Source: Trichopria drosophilae (Eukaryota > Arthropoda > Insecta > Hymenoptera > Diapriidae). From it: a DNA stretch of 64,000 nt. Under the pieces are notes generated by a model. That model saw only the letters and a list, made by a program, of their open reading frames with translations, was not told the DNA's origin and did no database searches. How positions within the stretch are numbered: the stretch's first letter is position 1; every line of letters begins with the position of its first letter. Positions 48,201 through 58,439 of this stretch are shown piece after piece. The position numbers and the translations under genes were made by a program. Where the stretch lies: contig CM059585.1 in assembly GCA_030407085.1 (NCBI GenBank), positions 87,434,501-87,498,500 of the forward strand. Reading direction: 5' to 3'.

Positions 48201-49211
48201 GGAAGCAAAGTGTTTGTTGCAATTTTCATAGACGACGGTCTCGTGGCTTCAAGGTCGCTAGAAGCATTGAAGGTCGTGAACGACGCGTTGAGCGAATCAT
48301 TTGTAATAAAAGTCGGAAAGTCAATCTGTTTTGTGGGTGTGCAAATAGAGCGAAATCGAGAGCGAAAAAGCATGTTGATTCACCAGCAAGCGTATGCGAT
48401 GAAAGTGATTAAAAATGTTCAAATGGAAGACGCGAGACCTGTCTGCATCCCAGCAGACCCTAACGCGACGTTGTACAAGGTACGCGATGACGGTAAAAAA
48501 TTGAACGATGTGCCGTATCGTGAGGCAGTCGGATCATTAATGTTTCTCGCTATAGTTTCGCGACCGGACATTTCTTACGCCGTAAACAAAGTTAGTCAGT
48601 TCTTAAACAAGCACGATAGTAGCCACTGGCAAGCTGTCAAACGTATTTTTCGGTATTTGTTAAGTTCAATAGACGTTGGAATAGTTTATTCCGCGCGCGA
48701 AGATACACAGTTAATAGGTTTCTCAGATTCCGATTACGCAGGCGATGTAAATACTAGGCAGTCCGTGACGGGTTATGCGTTTCACCTCGCAGGTGGCATT
48801 GTAACAAGGTCGTCACAAAGACAGAAACTCGTAGCTCTCAGCACCACGGAAGCTGAGTATGTTGCTGCGGCAGCAGCAGCAAAGGAAGCCGTATGGTTGA
48901 GAAATTTGTTGCGCGGTATAGGGTATCTTAACGATGCCCCCGTTAAACTATTCGTGGATAATCAAAGTGCGATTAGGCTCGTTAAGAACCCCGAATTTCA
49001 TAAGCGTACAAAACACATCGACGTCCGTTACCATTATATTCGCGAAAAAGTCGAAAGTGGCGAATTAAACGTCGAGTACGTACCAACAACCGACCAAATC
49101 GCGGATATATTCACAAAACCGTTCCCGAGAGTTCGATTTTTATTTTTAAGAGAGAAACTAAGTATGATAAGTCACGAAGAGTATGCAACCCGGGGAGATG
49201 TTGAATATTAA
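45234..49211 (+). CDS. Copia gag-pol polyprotein
   Basis: One open frame of 1325 codons; the start is more likely the Met at 45264 (MSDTF) than the first ATG. In order it has a copia-type Gag (UBN2-like, residues about 20-200), zinc knuckle CYACHKRGHFAWEC (241-254), aspartic protease DSGAS (303), and integrase HHCC (HERFAH...CDACQ, about 450-485) with catalytic D504, D567 and E603 in DD35E spacing. Reverse transcriptase follows, with FDIKTAFLYG, YGLKQAARCW and FIDD (around 1000, for the usual YVDD). RNase H follows, with SDSDYAGD and STTEAEYVA, to KHIDVRYHYIRE. No stop or frameshift is present. The protein makes virus-like particles and copies and integrates the element. Its frame runs 13 nt into the 3' LTR. 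Confidence 0.95.
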   Translation: MPQNSEFIIRMSDTFSAKNIEKFDGTHFQAWKFQVSAIFGIEDIVDGTRVKPEEVDAAALKTWKKDDAKVKFIIASAMDATQVETVLTCKSGKEMWSRLLLLHEQKSESNKLIMTQRFHELKMKSNESIIHFVAKIRNLAAQLADIGEVISDVTVMAKILSSLPSNYNALRTAWDSVDPERQTLELLQERLLKEKTRQRIDDDSISALTTTNSNQRKNFEKGKTSVKKGKATRKNKGNVECYACHKRGHFAWECPEKKKKVSDGSSQNCAFMVSKAAGASRDSSAEVAKKISGMEVDDAWLSDSGASRHMSFRREWFTKFSPSTGEEVELDDNGARRVLGTGSIKINKAVNGKWYSSIIQDVLYVPELRKNLFSVGACTSKGYEVNYRGNKVIFRKDNKTVAEGAIQSNNVCRMFFVTAERDACDSSEVSNSMCSLKRWHERFAHLNTAGLRRMISQGRIKGATMSDVDEFFCDACQLGKSHRLPFKTAVTKKEWGVGEFIHTDVCGPISVESLKGSKYFITFIDEASGFRTVYFLRQKSEVSVKIKEFAKLVRNQFGRSIKEVRSDNGKEYFNEDVKHFLADNGIVSSYSAPYCPEQSGKCERANRTIMESGRTMLKAKSLPAYLWAEAVNTAVYVQNLTISRSHPETTPYEFWHGIKPSVEHLRVFGSTAFMHVPKQFRRKLDAKSVKVIFVGYQNNSKNYRLFNPSSRTVTVSRDVIFNEQGDNGFESSLETPCNELIFPGSSSDTSTETQEHVDYQEVDEPKQEIENVSPERRRVLRDRSTLPPIDRYQASFVEYLPTTYEEAVSGPQANDWKKAINAEIESHCENKTWTLVTRSPKMRPIDSKWVFKVVRGENNEVLRFKARLCARGFKQVEGFDYQETFAPVIRYDSLRVFLATVAQLDMELTQFDIKTAFLYGELKEDIFTEVPDGVQVDKSERGMVCKLSKSLYGLKQAARCWNEKFSNVLTKLGLRQYETEKCIFGGEICGSKVFVAIFIDDGLVASRSLEALKVVNDALSESFVIKVGKSICFVGVQIERNRERKSMLIHQQAYAMKVIKNVQMEDARPVCIPADPNATLYKVRDDGKKLNDVPYREAVGSLMFLAIVSRPDISYAVNKVSQFLNKHDSSHWQAVKRIFRYLLSSIDVGIVYSAREDTQLIGFSDSDYAGDVNTRQSVTGYAFHLAGGIVTRSSQRQKLVALSTTEAEYVAAAAAAKEAVWLRNLLRGIGYLNDAPVKLFVDNQSAIRLVKNPEFHKRTKHIDVRYHYIREKVESGELNVEYVPTTDQIADIFTKPFPRVRFLFLREKLSMISHEEYATRGDVEY
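49190..49198 (+). promoter_or_regulatory. Copia polypurine tract
   Basis: A purine-rich run CCGGGGAGA abuts the 3' LTR start and would prime plus-strand synthesis. It lies inside the last codons of the polyprotein. Confidence 0.65.
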
Positions 49212-49519
49212 ATAATAATTTAATTTATGTATCCTCATGCTTTTACACTTTCGCGACTATTTCGTTTCGTTCGACAACAATAAGATTGCTGTCATCGCCG
49301 GTAAGCCGCACATACACACAGGTACGCGTGTATGCGTGTTGTCGAATTTGAGAAACACGACGCGCAGTTATGCGGCATACGTTATAGCGAAAGCCTCGGC
49401 GATAATTAATTTTGTAAACTCTTCTTTCTTTTTGTTTCGCAATTAAAAGTGAAGCTTCACAAATAAATACGTCGTTTCTTTTTATTACTGCCCGATTCCT
49501 GAGTTGAGAATAGTCAACA
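49199..49519 (+). repeat. Copia 3' LTR
   Basis: 321 bp, TGTTGAATATT to AGTCAACA. It retains TATTACTGCCCGATTCCT, lost from the 5' copy. Confidence 0.93.
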
Positions 49520-49524
49520 ATACG

Positions 49525-51674
49525 AATCATTACGTAACGCACCCGTTACCCGAATGTTTTGTTACAACAGTCACAATTCAAAAAAAAGAGTATAAAGGAT
49601 AATTTTTAAATATATAAAGATGCAGGATAAGTAAAACTACTAAGCAGTAGCGTTTATAACAACTTATCATAATTTATCAGAAGTAGATTCATGGTATGGC
49701 ACTTTGTTGAAAGTTACTCCAGATTTTTATCCAGGCTACGGACGACGAGGTGAAAAGACTTATAATCTTAGTAAGTATAAAAGTTTTACAATTTGTAGTC
49801 TGAAACTAAAATTAAATTAAAAGAAACTTTCCAGTCCAGTATAAAATGACATGCAACAAGTCGATATAATTATTTGGATATGGGTTAGTGATTGATATAC
49901 TTTTTCGTGGTGGTACATTCTTGTGTAACAAAAATGCCTAATATTTGTTAATCTTCTTAAGAAACAAATGGAGACTGGGCCATAAGATATGATCGATTGA
50001 AAAGTGGTGGTCCGATCACGTGAAATGAAAACAGAGGTTTTCACGTCTAGATTGCGGAATTTGAAGGTTTTCTATTTGAATATCGGACGAAAGTCGAACA
50101 AACTCGTGACGTCACGCGGCCAATCAAGGGAAACTCGGGCGTTTCCTTCGTGTTATTGAACATTTTAAAATTCGCGAAAATTGAAAACATTTGGTTAAAC
50201 TCGTTTTAGGACTGTAAATTAAACAAAATGAATTAAGTTATGAATATCATATATAATCTATCGATGGAAATGAAAATTAAAAAGCATTCAAGTGTTCTAT
50301 TAAAGGAAATATTGAAATTTGTGTACATATCTAAAAGTGTAATCGAATATGAAAATATGCATATATTTATATTCATATAAAAACTGTTGCATATCAAATG
50401 TAAAATATAAATTTATCAATACATTTCTATTGTTGTAAAATTGAATACTGTTGAATTCAAACATGCATTATTATAAATAAAAAAAGTTTCTGAATATTTT
50501 TCAGCTATACTTTTTTTTATCTTATTTTTTTTTCAATTCATTTATCAAATCAATTGGCAGCAGAAAATCTCAAGATTGAAAATATATAAATACAGACCAA
50601 TTTTATAATAATCTGATTTATAATTATAATATTTAACTTGAACTTTCAGATACAAATTATATTTGTATTTTTGTTGTTGAATTAACAAATGTGTGATTAC
50701 CTGCAAGCTATTCAATGTTCGATACGTAATTTACTTACTGTCAATAGATAGATTGAAAATAAAGGAGGATTAAAGAATTTTTTTTTTTTGTGGTTGATTT
50801 TTAAAAAACTATGATATCTTAGGTACTAAATGTAATATTACGTACAAACGTATAATCAGTAACTTGTGCTATGTAATGAAAGAGATTCACTTTTTGTTTC
50901 AAATATACGCAATAAATTATTGTTCTGATTGTTTTGCAGAAAAAAAAAGTAAACAAAATGTCAGTACAACGACTATTATTTTTTCGGACTATCAACGCAA
51001 TTGAATCGTATTTATAAAAAATTGGCGTTCTAATGCAAAATATTGCATTGGAATGAAGTTTAAAACAAGATAAATAAAGTACAAATTTAAAAGAAACTGT
51101 TAATACATCATAAGTAAAAATACACATTGGAAATGTCAGTAACGTCAGGTGTGAATTCCTCTGATTTTTAATAACAAGTTCGAATAAATTTATAAGAAAT
51201 GTATTCGTATTTGATAAGTGCATCGTGTACTTTCCACGTATTATACGTTTCGTATACTTTTTACATTAAATAACAGTTTTATAAAGTTCAAACATTACTT
51301 CACATTTCTTTGAAAATCACCCTTATATGTTTTTCGAATTTAACACCGAAAAAGTCAACCACAAGAAAAGTTAGAATAGTTTCATTGAGTTTGAAACTTA
51401 TGAACCGTTAAAACTTACTTAGATGTAACAGTTGAGAGAAACAAAATTCTTACGATCAATGAATTTACCTCTCGGTGTATAACTTGTAAAAAACTTGAAT
51501 TTATCGGAAGATCCGAGTAAATAAATATAGGATGGCAAATAAAAAAACCTTTATGTTTCTGGTTAAAATGAAGTGTGAGATGTTACCTTACCCTTTTTTA
51601 CTAATGATGTTTTTTATATTAGTCTCTGAAAATGGTATCACAGACGTCGAAACGTCAGATTCTTAGTTTCAATT
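49525..51674. other. Intergenic region, no gene seen
   Basis: AT-rich. The longest frame, 50821-51223 (-), has phenylalanine-rich low-complexity content and no family motif. Confidence 0.5.
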
Positions 51675-53010
51675 AGAAACTAGTGTTGGCGAGGTGCCTC
51701 GCTCGCTTCGCTCGCTCAGAAACTTCACCCAGTGGAGAGTCGGCTATTCCTTAATACTCGTTTGTTTACTAACAGCTTTCAATTATATTATAAAATTATA
51801 TTGATATTTGGGGGTCCAATCATATTTAGGTCCAAGTGGCTTCGATAGATACGTTACAACAATATAGTGTTTGTTATATGTATGAAAATTTGAAAATGAG
51901 CATTTTCAAAACTTCGACCCCAACAACAGGCCAGCCGAAGTATTAATAAATAAAAGTCGCAAAACACTTACTTTATGCACTTGTATTCTAATAGACTATT
52001 CGATGCATATTACATGTTTACTGTGTTTTACTAATTACTGTCTGTATTATTATGATATTATATATACAATATACCTACATATAATTCGTCAAAGATATCT
52101 TGAAAGTTTCGAACAGATCTCTGACGGATATCTTTTCGATATGTATAAGACATCTTTTAGATATATCGAAATAGTTAGTTTCGTATCAAGAACTTATGCG
52201 GCCGTAGGTGATCACCGCGACCGAGGGGCTGGCGAACACTACCTCTGGGGGGTAGGGGGTCGAAACGTCGAAATTTGATGAAAAACTATAGGGTAATTCT
52301 TTTGCCGAGGTGACCAAAATCAATAATTTTTCAGACAATAGTCATAAGCATTTTAAACCAATTTTTATGGCATTATCGTTGACTTCATGAAGAAAATGCA
52401 TAAAACCTTTTTTGTAGAGAATTTCTTGCTCTATCTTTTTTGTTGGAAACATTTTTTAATAAAATTTGTATTTTTCAAAATAAATGCAAAAAACTACGAA
52501 GAAACTGAATTGGGGCTAATTTTTTTAGTAATGGAAGGACGGATCTGCCCCAAAATCTAATCAGATCTAAGTTATACCAAAACACGTATTTTAACAAAAA
52601 ATTTATGTCATTACGCTTATCCGTTAGCCAGTTATCGCGAGACAAAAAAACGCGACGTACGTACGTACATGATCACGGGCACAAATTTTTACTTCGATCC
52701 AGACTAAGTCTGGACGAAGTATTGAATTTGGTCACTTCATTCAAAAAAATTACCCTATCGTTTTTCATCAAATGTCGACGTTTCAGACCCTAAGGAACCA
52801 AATCAACGATAAAAAAAATTGTGTCCGTGATCTTGTACGTACGTATGTCCGTACGTCCCGTTTTTTTGTCTCGCGATAACTCGCGAACGGAGAAGCGTAT
52901 TGACATAAACTTTTTTTTAAAATACGCATCTTGGCATAACTTAGATCTGATTAGATTTTGGCGTAGATCCATCCGTCCATTACTAAAAAACATTAGCCCC
53001 AATTAAGTTT
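51675..53010. repeat. Dispersed repeat, copy B
   Basis: It is collinear with copy A from AAACTAGTGTTGGCG onward to about 52868. It then continues as the inverse of its own 52500-52660 segment (TCGCGATAACTCGCGAACGG, CTTAGATCTGATTAGATTTT, GCCCCAATTAAG), so its right third is palindromic. The frames 52605-52793 and 52790-53002 are mirror readings of that palindrome. Confidence 0.7.
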
Positions 53011-53053
53011 GATAAGAGATAACAATGCTGTGATCCTTTTGATTAATAATTAT

Positions 53054-53856
53054 TACAAACAAAAACTGTTCGCAAAAGTATTTTCTTTAATTTCGTGAGG
53101 TTCCAGTTTGTTATCTCTAAAACTGGATTTGTAATATAAAGAAAACAGAGCCCATGAGTGACCGAACATGCAGGCCGGGCCGTACGTTCCGTACCTGTCA
53201 GCGGTCCGGTTGTATAAAGCTATCTCTCCCCCTTACCAGGTATACATTGCATTCCTAACTGTGTGTTTTTATCTCTAACAAAATAGAAAACAGATGTTCA
53301 AAAGCTAAACAGATTAAGGAATCCAACAGTTATCATTCATTTATACCTGTAAATGGTATCCTGCGACCGAGATTTGTGTAAAATTATTTTCGAATTCGAC
53401 TAATTATGAATTTAGAAAGCTAATGTAAATGATTGACACATTTAAAAACGTTGAATGCAAGTTTTAGTTTAGAAAATTACAATGACTACATTACAGTCAG
53501 CTTTTAAACACGCCAGAACGAAAATCCGCCAGTCCTCCACCTGGGTAAAGCGTGAAAGAAAGTCGACGTAATTAAATTGTATTCGTTCAGAAAGAATGTC
53601 TAAAATTTCAATGTACAGAAAAGCATTTTGTAAAAAAATAAATATTGATAAATATAAAAACAAATAGTTAGGAATGTAGTGTATACCTGGAAAGGGGGAG
53701 AGAATGCTTTATACGGTCGAGCCGCTGACAGGTACGGACCGGACGGCCCGCCTGCGCGTGCGGTCACTCATGCGTTCGGTTTTATTTACTTTACAAACCC
53801 TGTTTTAGAGATGACAAATTAAAGAAAACACTTTTGAGAACAACTTTTGTTTATGT
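53054..53856. repeat. Long palindromic element with GC-rich arm segment
   Basis: The left arm (53054-53270) pairs with the right arm (53655-53856) through ATTTTCTTTAATT, ATCTCTAAAAC, CATGAGTGACCG, TACCTGTCAGCGG and GTATAC/TTCCTAAC words. The segment with GGCCGGGCCGTACG is strikingly GC-rich for this window. The spacer (about 385 bp) holds an unrecognised minus frame at 53469-53663. No transposase is seen. Confidence 0.7.
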
Positions 53857-55497
53857 CACAAGAGAAAGAAAAAGGCATACGTGCAGAAATTGAGTTACAA
53901 CAAAATAATCTTGAAAATTTTGTCATAAACAATAATACTTTGTTTATATCATTTACATCAGTGAAAAACTTAGGCATTTATGCATATTTTCGAATTAAAC
54001 TGTTTTTTTCTCTGAATGATAGTTTTCGAGATATGGCCGTTTAAAAATTGATAATTTCATTTTTGTCGTTTACACTTTAATCAATTACTTTTGAACGCAT
54101 TAATATTTTGAGCTGAAATTTTTAGGATAGGCTTATCACTACGCATTCTAAACGTAGCTCAACTTTGAATAAGTTCTGAAACTTGACTCCGAAACGTTGG
54201 TGATTTAACATAAAATGCCCCATGTAAGTAAAACTTTATCATAACGATCATAATTTAGGTGTAAAATGTTTGTTTGATAATAATTGACACGCGCTTCAGC
54301 AAGAATGTTGTGGATGTGAATAAACAAATATTCAATCTGTTTGATCGTTTAGCTTTACAGTTTAAGAAATATTCGCATTAAAAATTAGGGACTTATTAAA
54401 AAATAAAAACCAAACTAGTTCAAGAAACGTACATAGGATAATTTTTCGAAATGTCAAACTTACAAATAAATATAATTCATCTAATATTAACTGCGGGAAA
54501 GCTTTTGAAGGTAGTAGAATCCTGGTGTTTAAGGCCAAGGTTCAGTAAATAATTAATAAGTAATGAAGTTATCGGCTACTGAACAGCGATTAGTATTGGA
54601 TTTTAATATGCATAAGTTGGAAATTTGAAAACTTCATGAAATTTTATAACCTTTCGTCATCACTCGGATTTCTAAATCGTGGCATTGAGTCTCAAACCGC
54701 AAAGCTTCGTTGAAATACTTAAAATCTCAACTGAAGAGAGAAAGAAATGGAATATGTACAAAACCTGGAAAAAGTAGGCGAATATTGTCATATTAAAATT
54801 AAATAACAACAAGAATTCTTCATTCGTCGAAGTAATGCTATTGTTTCCATATATATCAACATATTTTATAACGGCTAGAATGAACGATGGTATTTCGGAT
54901 GCAGGTAGGCAGGCCTGTCAACTGTAACTTTGAGTATCTTCATTCTACACCCCAAGTTCTAGTCAACAAACGTTGGCACAATAATAATATGATGTAACAC
55001 CTTCCAGACTATACATCACACAACAAGAATTTATTAAATTTTATTTATTAAAAAACTAAGATTGAAAATCGTCCCAAATCATATAAACGCTAGTTAAAAA
55101 GATTGAACAAAAAATAGTTGTATGTTTTCAGAAGAAAATTGTTTACTACGAAAATATACATGAATCAATCATCAAATTATCTGAACCATGTAGGAGAAGC
55201 AGGTATATCGGTGTGTCTACCTGGGAGCTAATGAGCTCCGAGTCTACTGCCAAATACAATTGAACATGAAATAAAACTGATGCAACCTTTCAGAATATCC
55301 GATATTACCAACCAACTGTCATAATTCAGGAAAGAAGTGGGGACGAGTGCTAGGTAGTCTGACCCACCATTTCGACTTCATAAGTTAGTTCAGCTATCGT
55401 CACTACCGAAGCAACTTCTACTTAAGTCCAGGCTCTAGTGTTGTAGTTGCAGTTTCACAAAAGTCTTCAGTCGAGAATTTAGGCAATTATCACAGCA
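53857..55497. other. Intergenic region upstream of the ankyrin gene
   Basis: No supported gene. It becomes less AT-rich from about 55190 toward the ankyrin start codon, as expected for a promoter and 5' UTR, but I could not identify a clear TATA/initiator pair. Confidence 0.45.
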
Positions 55498-56070
55498 ATG
55501 GATAAGAACCATAATAAAATGGAACAAGAACTACGAGAATCACCACTGATGCGTGCTTGTCGAGAGGACCGGCCCCACGTCATCCAGGCCTTAGTGAAAT
55601 ATGGAGCAGCTGTCAACGGGTTTGAAATCTCTGGCGACACTCCACTTCATATTCTCATACATCGGATACTTAAAGCAGACGATATTTACGATGCAGAACA
55701 CCAATTTCTCTCTTCAGTGGAATGTCTTATCCACCATGGAGCGGACATTGATCTAATGAACGAGGAAGGGGAGACACCATTTACATTGGCACTGGTGTTC
55801 GAATTGAGGGAGGTTTTACGGCTTATGAACAACTTCGGAAACTTCCTTCTAAATTATGCCAGAGATGACAAGAAGTTGCTGCAATCCGCCATTGTAGCTG
55901 ACGATATGGACACCATCGATAATATCATGGTGAGTGGTTTCGTCGATGAAGCAGACAACGTTACAGGGATGACTGCACTTAAGCAGGCAACACTGTGTGG
56001 AAATATAGTCGTGGTTGATCGAATTATCGGATTTGGGAGTCATTTTGATCAACCCTATGTAGGTGTTTAA
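55498..56070 (+). CDS. Single-exon ankyrin-repeat protein, 190 aa
   Basis: The frame consists almost entirely of about five ankyrin-like units: ESPLMRACREDRPHVIQALV (14 onward), GDTPLHILIHR...VECLIHHGADID (47-83), GETPFTLALVFELREVLRLM, LLQSAIVADDMDTIDNIM, and GMTALKQATLCGNIVVVDRI (near the end). The second unit has the canonical TPLH and HGADI signatures. An in-frame TAG lies five codons before the ATG. There is no signal peptide, membrane span or other domain, so it is a cytosolic or nuclear protein-binding scaffold; the partner is unknown. Codon use is less AT-biased than its flanks. It may be an intronless paralogue or retrocopy; a splice donor at TATGTAGGT just before the stop cannot be excluded. 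Confidence 0.8.
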   Translation: MDKNHNKMEQELRESPLMRACREDRPHVIQALVKYGAAVNGFEISGDTPLHILIHRILKADDIYDAEHQFLSSVECLIHHGADIDLMNEEGETPFTLALVFELREVLRLMNNFGNFLLNYARDDKKLLQSAIVADDMDTIDNIMVSGFVDEADNVTGMTALKQATLCGNIVVVDRIIGFGSHFDQPYVGV

Positions 56071-56072
56071 CG

Positions 56073-56095
56073 GATCATTTTCACTGAAAATGATC
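56073..56095 (+). terminator. Perfect hairpin two bases after the ankyrin stop codon
   Basis: GATCATTTTC, ACT, GAAAATGATC: a 10-bp stem with a 3-base loop. Role unknown; it could affect 3' end formation or mRNA stability. Confidence 0.35.
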
Positions 56096-56865
56096 AAATT
56101 TGCCTGTCTCCGTAAACCAACACTTTTACGGCATTTGTGGATACCGAGCCCGGAGATTATCGGACAACAGTGTAAAATAGTGAACTAGACCAATTCGATT
56201 TTTGTAAAGATAGTATTTTATATCATAGTGAGGTATGTGTATATGTAATTTATATCGCTCAATTTTCGACATATTGAATATTGTATTACGATACTCTGAG
56301 AAGAAATGTAAATATATATATATATATATTGTAATATATTTATTATAATACAAAAATCTTATGCAAATATATAATATATTGAATGAGGAATTCTGTTTTG
56401 AATAAGTTATTACCCTGTCTAATTAACTGATTTGAATCCATTAGCTGCCTTTGTCCTGTATCTGCATGTCTGTACTGGACAACCGCGTATATTACAAGTG
56501 TTAAATAGAAAGTATTTACTAGTGGACAGTTTTAGTATTACACAAATAAGGCATAGAAAATATACAATATTTTCCACTTCTGAGGACATTAGCAGCGAAA
56601 GAATTAACTCGTGTAATGTGCGGAAAATTATTAATAATACTTATGAGAAGTTAATAATCTAAAAGAACCCGTACAAAAATGTTAAATCCGTGATGTATGT
56701 GCGGTGGATCTACTCCGTCGAAAGTCTGCTTTTAAGACAATGCCAAACTGTCTGAAAATTTATATCGACTTTAATTTTCGTATGCAAATTAATAAATTCC
56801 TTTCTAATTTTAAATGTTGTTCATTTACTGCGGCCCTAGTCTCGTTACACACACTGTAAAAAAAC
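56096..56865. other. Intergenic, AT-rich
   Basis: A (TA)n stretch lies near 56311-56330. The frame 56432-56662 is unrecognised. Confidence 0.45.
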
Positions 56866-57016
56866 TGCATGAAATTTAATGAAAATGGAACGGAAGCAAA
56901 TTTCAAGCAGGTACATGAACAATATTAATGTTGTTCATGAAAATGCATGTAATGGCGCATATATTTCTATTAATGCACCTGCTTGAAATTTGCTTCCGTT
57001 ACATTGCATGAAATGC
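56866..57016. mobile_element. Short palindromic MITE
   Basis: The arms pair GGAACGGAAGCAAATTTC and AAGCAGG with CCTGCTTGAAATTTGCTTCC, and CTGCATGAAAT with its inverse. The centre has a second palindrome, CATGAACAATATT then AATGTTGTTCATG. It directly abuts the next element. Confidence 0.75.
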
Positions 57017-57018
57017 AA

Positions 57019-57495
57019 CCCCTTAACTGGTTTTTTTGGGCCAAATTGAAAAATTTTTTTATTTATTCGTTTTATTTCTAAATTATATGTTTTTAGCTTT
57101 AATATCATGTTTCGTTCATAAAAATCGAATTAACCCTTCCAGAGTTACAATGGTTTGAAAAATAATTCGATTTCAAATTGATCATCCCGTTGTGCGCGTA
57201 ATTTTGAAAATTTTCAAAAATCCTTTGGGCATAATTTATCTTTCATATGGAGGTATAATTATACCGAGTTTCAAAAAATCCGAAGATCCCTTGCAAATCG
57301 TGATATTTCTGACGTGGAATGGCCCATTTTGGTCCGCCATCTTGTATCCGCCATTTTGAATTTTGAAATTCTGACATCATATTCGTAATCAGCAACCCTC
57401 ATACCCCCTAATTAGCATTGTCATCGAAATTGAACGAAAACTGGCTGGTACCAGTTTTGGCACTTTTTATTTGAAAATGCCTACCAGTGAATGGG
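57019..57495. mobile_element. PiggyBac-like MITE (CGCTGATTACGAA family)
   Basis: The left end is CCCCTTAACTGGT and the inverted right end is CCCATTCACTGGTAG, followed by TTAA at 57496-57499. The left TTAA is degenerate. The interior carries CCGCCATCTTGTATCCGCC and ATTCGTAATCAGCAACC. Confidence 0.65.
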
Positions 57496-57841
57496 TTAAT
57501 GGACGGTACATGAATTGTAATGGAACAAACATAAACGATATCAATACTGCGGATGCTTAAAATTTGCATCCAGAATATTACATTCGCTGAAGGAATATTT
57601 TGGCTAAAATATTTAAAACATTCGTAATAGGAAATTTTCCGGTAGATTAAAAAAAAAGTAATAAAGTATGAGATTTATCGTTCTATTTATTTTAAATTAT
57701 GTAAATTCAATATTATATGTATTATACGATTATATGCAATTTCGTGTCTAAATTAAGTTTAATTATCTTTTGCTACCTTTATTGCATTCAGAATAATCAC
57801 AAATAAATCAGTAACGCTCGAAAACAAATAAGAAAAGCGCT

Positions 57842-58107
57842 CACCACGGTGGACAATCGAACCCGGATCTCCCGTTTACTACACTAATAGCGTATTCGGG
57901 CGGACTGCACCGCCTGCACCGTTTCTACACCGTCACAGTGCACACGTGTTCGGGCGGTGAACAACTCACACTCAAACGCTATATGTTTAGCATTATTCCG
58001 TGGAGTCTCCCCAAGCGGTGCAAAAACGGTGCAAAAACGGTGCAGGCGGTGCAGTCCGCCCGAATACGCTATAAGGCCTTATCCGCTACGCTACGCTTGC
58101 ACTTATA
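57842..58107 (-). repeat. tRNA-derived SINE head split by a MITE
   Basis: Read on the minus strand, GCGTAGCGTAGCGGATAAGGC (58075-58095, matching the A-box TRGCNNAGYNGG) precedes the MITE 57898-58071. GGGTTCGATT (B box, around 57855-57864) follows it. With the MITE and one TAA removed, A and B boxes are about 25 nt apart, as in tRNAs. Stems are too degraded to assign an isotype. Confidence 0.6.
57898..58071. mobile_element. PIF/Harbinger-like MITE, copy 1
   Basis: The ends TAGCGTATTCGGGCGGACTG and their exact inverse extend to 35 paired bases. TAA flanks both sides (57895-57897, 58072-58074), the TWA target typical of PIF/Harbinger. Interior GCAAAAACGGT units are tandem. 174 bp, GC-rich, non-coding; frames at 57938-58177 are readings of it. 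Confidence 0.85.
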
Positions 58108-58439
58108 TGTTTCGCATGACGAAGGATGGTTGCTTGAATTTAGAGGTAATAGACAAATATCCGTAAAGCATCCGTGATAAAGAAATGATTATCATGCTAT
58201 AATAATTTGAATATTGTACAATTTGTCACATACATATATTAATGTATCCACGGAAAACATGTTGAGTATGTTGCTACATTCGAGGGATGTTACATTTCAA
58301 GAATGTATTTTTCAAATTTCCACTAAATGGGATTAAAAAATAAGCCCTGATTTTGTGATGCAGGCCTTTTTATTGCACTAGTGTACAATCATTAAAAAAG
58401 TCCATTTAATTTATTTCTACTCGTTATAATTTATGCAAT

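Larger units (their letters stand above)
44772..49519 (+). mobile_element. Full-length Ty1/copia LTR retrotransposon
   Basis: In order it has the 5' LTR, a tRNA-iMet-type primer site, a single gag-pol frame, a purine tract and the 3' LTR, flanked by ATACG on both sides. Its base use is clearly more GC-rich than the surrounding DNA. The two LTRs differ at only a few substitutions plus one deletion in the 5' LTR, so insertion is fairly recent. It lies in intergenic DNA. Confidence 0.95.

Noticed and set aside
50821..51223. 134-codon minus-strand frame as a gene
   Set aside because: Phe/Leu/Ile-rich reading of AT-rich DNA with no family motif and no exon context.
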